Assembly (NCBI GenBank): GCA_033398695.1
Contig: CM065818.1
Span: 53,290,001-53,354,000, forward strand
Length of the DNA stretch: 64,000 nucleotides
Direction of reading: 5' to 3'
DNA from: Orobanche coerulescens
Taxonomy: Eukaryota > Streptophyta > Magnoliopsida > Lamiales > Orobanchaceae
This document shows, piece after piece, positions 58,332 to 64,000 of the stretch (position 1 is its first letter; each line of letters starts with the position of its first letter). The position numbers were made by a program, and so were the translations under genes. The notes below the pieces were generated by a model. The model ran no database searches. It saw nothing but the letters and a program-made list of their open reading frames with translations, and had not been told where the DNA came from.

Positions 58332-59304
58332 ATACTCCCTTTTTGTATCTGTGTCTTTACATGTACGATCGCCTTTGAATGTTTGCATGCGAATTTTTTC
58401 AAGTATGTGTATGATTGCTTCCGATGTCTTGTTCATCTAACCGATTGTTTGAATGTTTGAATGTATCGACATGTTTTGGAAATTCTTACTTGTAAATATT
58501 GTTGAACAATTCCGATCGTCCTGCGTGTGTTTGAACGAAGCCGATCGAGTATGGTTCCTTCTTTTCGATCGCATTTAGGATTAGCTCGCCTCCTTTGCCC
58601 CCTTGTTTTTGTTTACTTATTGTAAGTAAGGGAACAAAAATAGTATGTCTGGTGAGCTATCTTCAGTTTTGACGATTATGAGGAACCGTGCACGGTCTCG
58701 GAGTTCGATGGACCGACCTCCACAACCGTGTCTTTGTGTGCGAGGGATATTCCCGCGACTCACTTTATTGTGAGGGTCCTCCGTTAGACTGCGCCCGCCT
58801 TGTGTTTAAATGAAAGGTGGGCGGTCTTGGTCTGGAGGAGTCATTGCACGGGGCGTCGTCGGTTTATTCGACTCTACGTCCGCAGCTTTGTTAGCACTTT
58901 TCTACCTCGGGTTGACATGTTAGATGGCGACCCTCGACGGTATACGTTGTGAAGGGGTAAGGACGCGCCGCCTTGTTTGGGTACCTCATGTTAGATGATG
59001 TACCTTGAGGGCGTGCGAACGTGTCCGCAGATTAGTTTGGAGGGTCCTTCGGCTACGCCGGCCTCGTATTTAAACGAAGGGCGGGCGATCTCAGCCCAAA
59101 GAAACCTTGCATGGGCGAAGTTGTCGGTTCCATCGACTTCCAGGACCATGGCTGCACTGTTTCTATCTTAGATTGCCACGTTCGAACGACGATCCTTGAT
59201 GGTATACGATATGCCTGGTGGGGCGATCGCTAGAATAGATGGGATAGGAAAAAATCTCATTATATTCTTTGTACACTCGGTAGCTGAAACTGAATACAAA
59301 ATTT
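58332..59304. repeat. Element G spacer with repeated TTTAAA units
   Basis: Between the antisense gene and pol. Two degenerate units contain tttaaa(c/t)ga with GGGCGG nearby (about 58795-58835 and 59060-59095), matching the F tail on the other strand. No gene. Variable 3' regions with tandem subrepeats are known for Tat elements. Confidence 0.65.
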
Positions 59305-62197
59305 TCACTGGTAGTACTTCTTCAGATGTACGGCGTTCCAGGGATATTGATCCGGAGTACCGTCAGGGTGTTCAAGTTCGTAGGCTCCCTTAGTTAGCCA
59401 TTTAGATATCCTGAAGGGGCCTTCCCAGTTCGGTCCAAAAACACCTGTGTGGGTCTGGATCTTTTTGAGGACGAGATCGACCACTTGAAACCTTCTTTCC
59501 TTGACCTTCGAATTGAAGAACTTCTCGGATCTCCTTTTGTGGATTGTGTTCTTCATTTCTGAGGTCAATCATCGTTCTTCGATCATGTCGAGGTCGATCC
59601 GCCGGGCCACATAATTGTTGGTCGTCATCTCTTGTTCGGTTCGATGGATGAGGACGGCGATCTCCGAGGGGATCACCGCTTCTGTTCCGAAGGCGAGGGC
59701 GAATGGGGTTTCGCCGGTTGAATTACGGGTCGTCGTTCGATAAGACCATATGGGAGTTCGTTCGTCCATCGTCCTTGCCTGGACTCTAGTCGCGCTTTAA
59801 TCGTGTGTTTGAGGATTTTGTTTATGGCTTCTACCTGCCCGTTCGTCTGAGGGTGGTAGGGGGCTGAGAATAACCTCTTGATTCCCCACTTCTCGCAGAA
59901 TTGCATGACTTCTAAGTCGTCGAACTGCTTTCCATTTTTGGAGATGATGGCCTGGGGCAGACCGAATCGGCATATGATGTTTTTCCAGATGAACTTCATT
60001 ACTTGCTCTTGGCCTATCTTGTTTAGCGGTTCGGCCTCAGCCCATTTGGTGAAATAGTCGACCCCTACGATGGCAAACTTACAGCCCCCTGGCGCCGTCG
60101 GCAAGGGACCTATAAGGTCGATGCCCCATTGGGCGAAAGGCCATGGGTTGTACATTGAAGTGAGCTGCTCGGGGGAGAGCTTGATGTTTGGGCCCATTAC
60201 TTGACACCTGTGACACGATCTGGCATAGGCGATCGCATCCTTCTGAAGTGACGGCCAGAAAAAACCTTGCCTGGTTGTTTTATGGATGAGAGCCCGTCCG
60301 CCAGCATGGTTCCCACAGATCCCGTCATGGATCTTGGCTAAAACGAGCCGACCTTCCTCCGGTGTAATACACTTGAGGAGGGGAAGGCTGAAAGCTCGCT
60401 TGTAAAGCCGGTCATCCAATAGGGTGTATCTGGTCGCACGGAGCTGGAGTTGGCGAGGTTTGGTACGGTCGTCAGGGACCGTTCCCTCCTTTAAGTATTT
60501 GATGAACGGAGTCATCCAGCTCTCCTCGGCAATGGCGACTGTGGTAACCAGGTTTCTGTCGATCGCCGGCCTTGCTGATTTTGTAATTTGGATATTAGAG
60601 AAGTCGGCTGCCCCATCTGACGATGCTAGCTTGGATAGGGCATTGGCCTGGGAGTTGTGCTTTCTCGGGACTTGTTCGATTAGCACTTCCTCAAATTTCG
60701 TGCACATTTCGGCGACCAGCTCTTGGTATTTGACCATCTGTTCGCCGCGCGCCTCATATTCTCCTTTGACTTGGTTCCCGACCAAGAGGGAGTCCATGAA
60801 GATATGGAGGCGACGAACATCTAGGGCGAGGGCTAGATCGAGCCCGCCTACCAAGGCTTCATATTCAGCTTCATTGTTGGTCGCACGAAACCCGAAATGC
60901 ACGGCATTTGTGAAACTTTGGCCGTCGGGGCTAATGAGGACAATCCCTGTCCCTGCTCGCGAGTTGGTCGCTGAACCATCCACGTACAGCTTCCAGGCAG
61001 GGCGACCAACCTGGGACGGACTGTGAGGGAATGTTAATTCCACCACGAAGTCCGCCAGAGCCTGGCCTTTGATCGTCGTGCGGAGAGCGTAGGTGATACC
61101 GTATTGGGCGATCTCCAGTGACCACTTGAGGAGTCGCCTGTTGGTGTCCGGTCGGTGTAGAACTTGCCTTAGAGGGAGAGTCGTCAGAACCTCCACTTGA
61201 TGTTCGAAGAAGTAGGCCCTTAGCTTGCGAACACTCATGACCAGAGCGTAGGCGATCTTATCCAATGGTGTATAACGCGTCTCTGCGTCGTGGAGTGCTT
61301 GACTAACGTAGTAGATCGGCAAGTGAACTTGTCCCTCCGCTCGCACCAAAACGGCACTCAGTGCGACCTCTGAGGCCGCTAGGTAAAGGAATAATTTCTC
61401 ACCGGGGATCGGCTTTGCCAGGATCTGACGGTTAGATAGATATTCCTTGATTTTGGCGAACGCTACCTCACTCTCCTTCGTCCATGCGAACTTCTTGTTC
61501 TTTATGGTCGCGAAGAAAGGCTTGCTTTTATCCCCGAGCCGAGATATGAAATGGTTGAGGGCGGCCAGACAACCTGTGAGTCGTTGCACCTGCTTGATAT
61601 TCCGTGGCTCCTGCATGTCGAGGATCGCCTGAATCTTGTTAGGGTTCGCCTCGATCTCCCTTTGGCTCACGATGTGCCCCAGGAATTTCCCGGAGCCCAC
61701 CCCGAAGTTGCATTTCTTGGGGTTCAGTTTCATGTTGAACTTCTCGAGGATGGCGAATGTTTCGGCAAGGTCATTGAGGTGGTCTTCCTTCTTGAGGCTT
61801 TTGACCACGATGTCGTAAATGTAGACCTCCATGGTCTTGCCGATCTGATTGGTGAACATCCCGTTGACTAATCGCTAGTAGGTTGCCCCTGCGTTCTTCA
61901 AGCCGAACGGCATTCGGACCCAGAAGTATATGTCCTTCTCTGTGTGGAAAGATGTGTGCTTTATGTCTTTCTCCGCCATTGGGATTTGATGGTATCCGGC
62001 GAAAGCATCCATGAACGACATCATTTCACAACCTGCTGTACTATCGACCAAGTGATCAATATGAGGCATCAGAAAGTGATCTTTTGGACATGCCGCGTTG
62101 AGGTCGGTGAAGTCGGTGCACAACCTCCAGGAGCCAATTAGCTTTTTGACGAGCACCGCGTTGGCGACCCACTGTGGATCGTCTGTAGCTACTTCGA
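59305..62197 (-). pseudogene. Element G RT, two RNase H domains and integrase
   Basis: Starts after a frameshift near 62205. RT has LCTDFTDLNAACPKDHF and MPFGLKNAGATY, then TAG 61877-61875. The catalytic YVDD box reads YIYD: codon 61817-61815 is TAC (Tyr) instead of an Asp codon, so RT is dead. The first RNase H (near YVSQALHDAETRYTPLDK) is followed by a second (LYVDGSATNSRAGTGIVL, NNEAEYEALVGGL), the extra domain known from the Tat lineage. Integrase has the H-H-C-C region (SCHRCQVMG) and WGIDLIGPLP, but IISKNGKQF replaces IISDNGxQF (Lys codon 59939-59937), so a second catalytic Asp is lost. A frameshift near 59765 and a stop at 59571-59569 break the C-terminal part, which ends at 59305 without a chromodomain. 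Confidence 0.9.
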
Positions 62198-63442
62198 TTA
62201 ATTTGTTGATGAGTTGACCTCTATGTTGAGCGCCGTGTACTTCTCAGGACTGAATTTTCTACGTTTCTGGTGAACAAGCTTCCTTGCCGGGTCGATTTTT
62301 AGATAGTGGCAAGCGTGTTCAGGACTTATGCCAACCGTATCTTGATGCGACCAGGCAAAGACTTCGATGTTCTTACGTAGTAAATTGATCAGTCCCTCTT
62401 TCAATTCGCGATCGATGCTTGCACCGATCTGTACTTCCCGCTCCGGGCGAACCGGATCTATCGTTATATTTTCCAACTCTTCAATGGGGACGGTCGCCTC
62501 TTGTTTGGAACGATTTCCGGACTCGATTCTTGTATCGATGTCGATACTTGGCTCGAAACCGATCCTTGGCTCGATGTCGTCCGTTAATCGATGTGAGATG
62601 GCGTCCTCTGAATCGAGTTGGTACGATGTGCTTGGCTCATCGATCTCCATGGATTGATCGTCGATCGTTTCAATGTTACACACAACATGGGAAGTATTGA
62701 AAGAAGTTACGACATAGAAGTAGTTCAAACATTTCTTTGCCATTAGCTGATCTCCTTTTACAGTACCGACCGTCCCATCGGCAGTGGGGAATTTGATACA
62801 GTAAAAGAAAGACGAGGCGGCCGCCTCAAAGGTTTCTAGAAACGGACGACCTAGGAACCCATTATAGATGCTGGGCCTATCTATGATTACAAAATTTAGG
62901 TTCCTAGTAATCCTAACCTTGGGATCGTAAAAGCATATTAGCTCGACAGAGAGCTTGATCCTTCCGTAGGCTTGGACTGTGCTGTCGCCGAACCCTTGAA
63001 GCACGGTGTCGAACGGATTAATGAACTTGGTTAGATTGCCGAGCTGGTCAAGAGCGGACTTGAATATGATGTTGCAGAAGCTCCCGTTGTCAACCAGCAC
63101 GCGGTCGACCATCTTCCCAAGGATACAAGTAGAGATCACCAATGCATCCTCTTTGGGGCATTGTACTCCCTCCCTGTCCTTGTTGGAGAAGGTGATGAGC
63201 ACATTTTTAGAGATGGTTGGCTCTGGAGGTACCACGACATGGACCCCGGCGAACGCCCTTAGTTCGGCCTTTCGCTTCCTGTTTGATATGGTGGAAACCG
63301 GGAAAACGCCCCCGAGGTTTCCACCTCCAGCTTGAAGCATATTAATCCGACCGCCAGGGTTGATCGGAGGGATCGATTCATCAGAATACTCCGGCTCATG
63401 CTCGATCCTGGCGACCGGATTGGGAGGGGTCCTTTCGTTTTG
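62198..63442 (-). pseudogene. Element G protease region
   Basis: In the same frame as gag but separated from it by TGA at 63445-63443. The retropepsin motif is VLVDNGSFCNIIF (D-N-G) near 63107-63069, the version common in Tat-type proteases, so the catalytic Asp is kept. FNPFDTVLQGFG-like and IIDRPSIYNGFLGRPFL segments follow as expected for this family. The frame runs through an acidic, Ile/Asp-rich linker before RT and ends with a stop at 62198, where a frameshift begins. Confidence 0.85.
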
Positions 63443-64000
63443 TCAGCGCTCGCGCCCTCCGATCCTCTCTGTCCTAGGTTCTGGCTTGGTGACCAAGTTG
63501 TCCAATTTGCCTTCCTCATACAGTCGCCAGAGTTGTCTGAGGAGGTCGCAGCATTGGCTGGTGTTGTGTCCGGGACTCTTGTGGTAGGCACAGAATTTGC
63601 TACGGTCTAGATGACAGTGGTCCCTTATTGGCTTTGGTTTGGAAATCCACTCGCGCTCCTTAATTGCGTTGAAGATGTGGGCCGAAGATAAGTTGAGGTT
63701 GTGGAGGAGGTGAACCTCTACATCCTCGAAGGCTTTGAATTCACCAGGCGGCTTTGCGACCGCCTTTCTGGGCTTGGCAACCGCCTTCTTCTGGACATAG
63801 GATGGCGTCTTCCCTTCTCCGGAGTGTCCCTCGCCTAAGCGGAGGGAGAGCATCCTCTGTCTGGCCAGGAAATCGGCGGCTCTGACGCGGAAGACCGAGT
63901 AGGTCGGGGGGATGTCCTTTGTGAGATGCCTGAACATGGGTGAGTGGCCGCAGAATTCCTCCAGGACTGAATAGAGAGTGAGCTCGTCGCTAATGGGCTC
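63443..64000 (-). pseudogene. Element G gag, C-terminal part (continues beyond window)
   Basis: Open from the window edge. It shows the end of the capsid domain (SPMFRHLTKDIPPTYSVFRVRAADFLARQRM), nearly the same as element F Gag, a basic lysine/proline-rich linker and a zinc-knuckle-like FCAYHKSPGHNTSQCCDL near 63600-63545, then WRLYEEGKL. It ends at TGA 63445-63443, after which the protease continues in the same frame, so the stop is probably a mutation (or a readthrough point). Confidence 0.85.

Larger units (their letters stand above)
54108..64000 (-). mobile_element. Element G: Tat-lineage Ty3 retrotransposon, 3' part
   Basis: Minus-strand element whose 5' end lies beyond the window. From right to left: gag (64000-63443), protease (to 62198), RT, RNase H, second RNase H and integrase (62197-59305), spacer with repeats (59300-58250), an antisense gene (58242-55533), polypurine tract (55040-55052) and 3' LTR (55039-54108). 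The extra RNase H after the first, no visible chromodomain and an antisense gene between pol and the 3' LTR are marks of the Tat lineage (Retand, Grande and Ogre relatives). Confidence 0.9.

Noticed and set aside
60424..61026. 200-codon plus-strand frame opposite the G RNase H region
   Set aside because: It is a shadow of the pol frame, which carries recognisable RNase H motifs on the minus strand.

Overview
This window is nuclear DNA of a flowering plant, probably a eudicot; I cannot name the species. It holds one intact host gene in a deep nest of LTR retrotransposons. The evidence is spliced GT-AG exons, Ty3/gypsy and Ty1/copia elements with TG...CA ends and 5-bp target site duplications (TSDs), MITE-like DNA elements and no bacterial operons.

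Layout. 1-1321: the LTR and primer binding site of a minus-strand, tRNA-Asp-primed element (A). It sits inside the 5' LTR of a Ty3 chromovirus (B), which runs to 21497. B's gag is interrupted by a second chromovirus (C, 4757-14842, TSD cgcag). 21799-38870: a minus-strand chromovirus (D, TSD gtatc), itself split by a coding-free relative of C (E, 27300-35245, TSD ctgtg). 39298-40849: a solo copia-type LTR. 42382-45873: the host gene, a nine-exon SKU5-type (skewed5-similar) cupredoxin glycoprotein on the minus strand; all splice junctions keep frame and it encodes 591 residues. Upstream of it lie a Harbinger-like MITE (46280-46635) and a hAT-like MITE (47114-47533). 47675-51858: a gag-only retroelement (F, TSD tgtca). 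About 52011-52310: a CACTA transposase relic. About 52518-54107: a truncated copia-like LTR. 54108 to the end: the 3' part of a minus-strand Tat-lineage element (G) with gag, protease, RT, two RNase H domains and integrase. Between its pol and 3' LTR, G carries a complete-looking gene on the opposite strand (55533-58242) with TATA box, four exons, three frame-preserving introns and a poly(A) signal.

All retroelement reading frames show stops, frameshifts or lost catalytic residues, so the copies seen here look dead. Non-autonomous E and F share signals with the autonomous C and G types and could have used their proteins in trans.

The most unusual signal is that the LTRs carry arrays of short palindromes, a different motif in each lineage: CCGCGG (A, C, E), TTACGGCCGTAA (D) and CGATCG (F, G). 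They are repeatedly spaced 21 bp apart (A, C, E, F, G) or exactly 23 bp (D). B has a 33-bp-period array containing GATGCATGC, and the copia solo LTR has an AT-rich hairpin array. This looks like a convergent design rather than simple shared descent.
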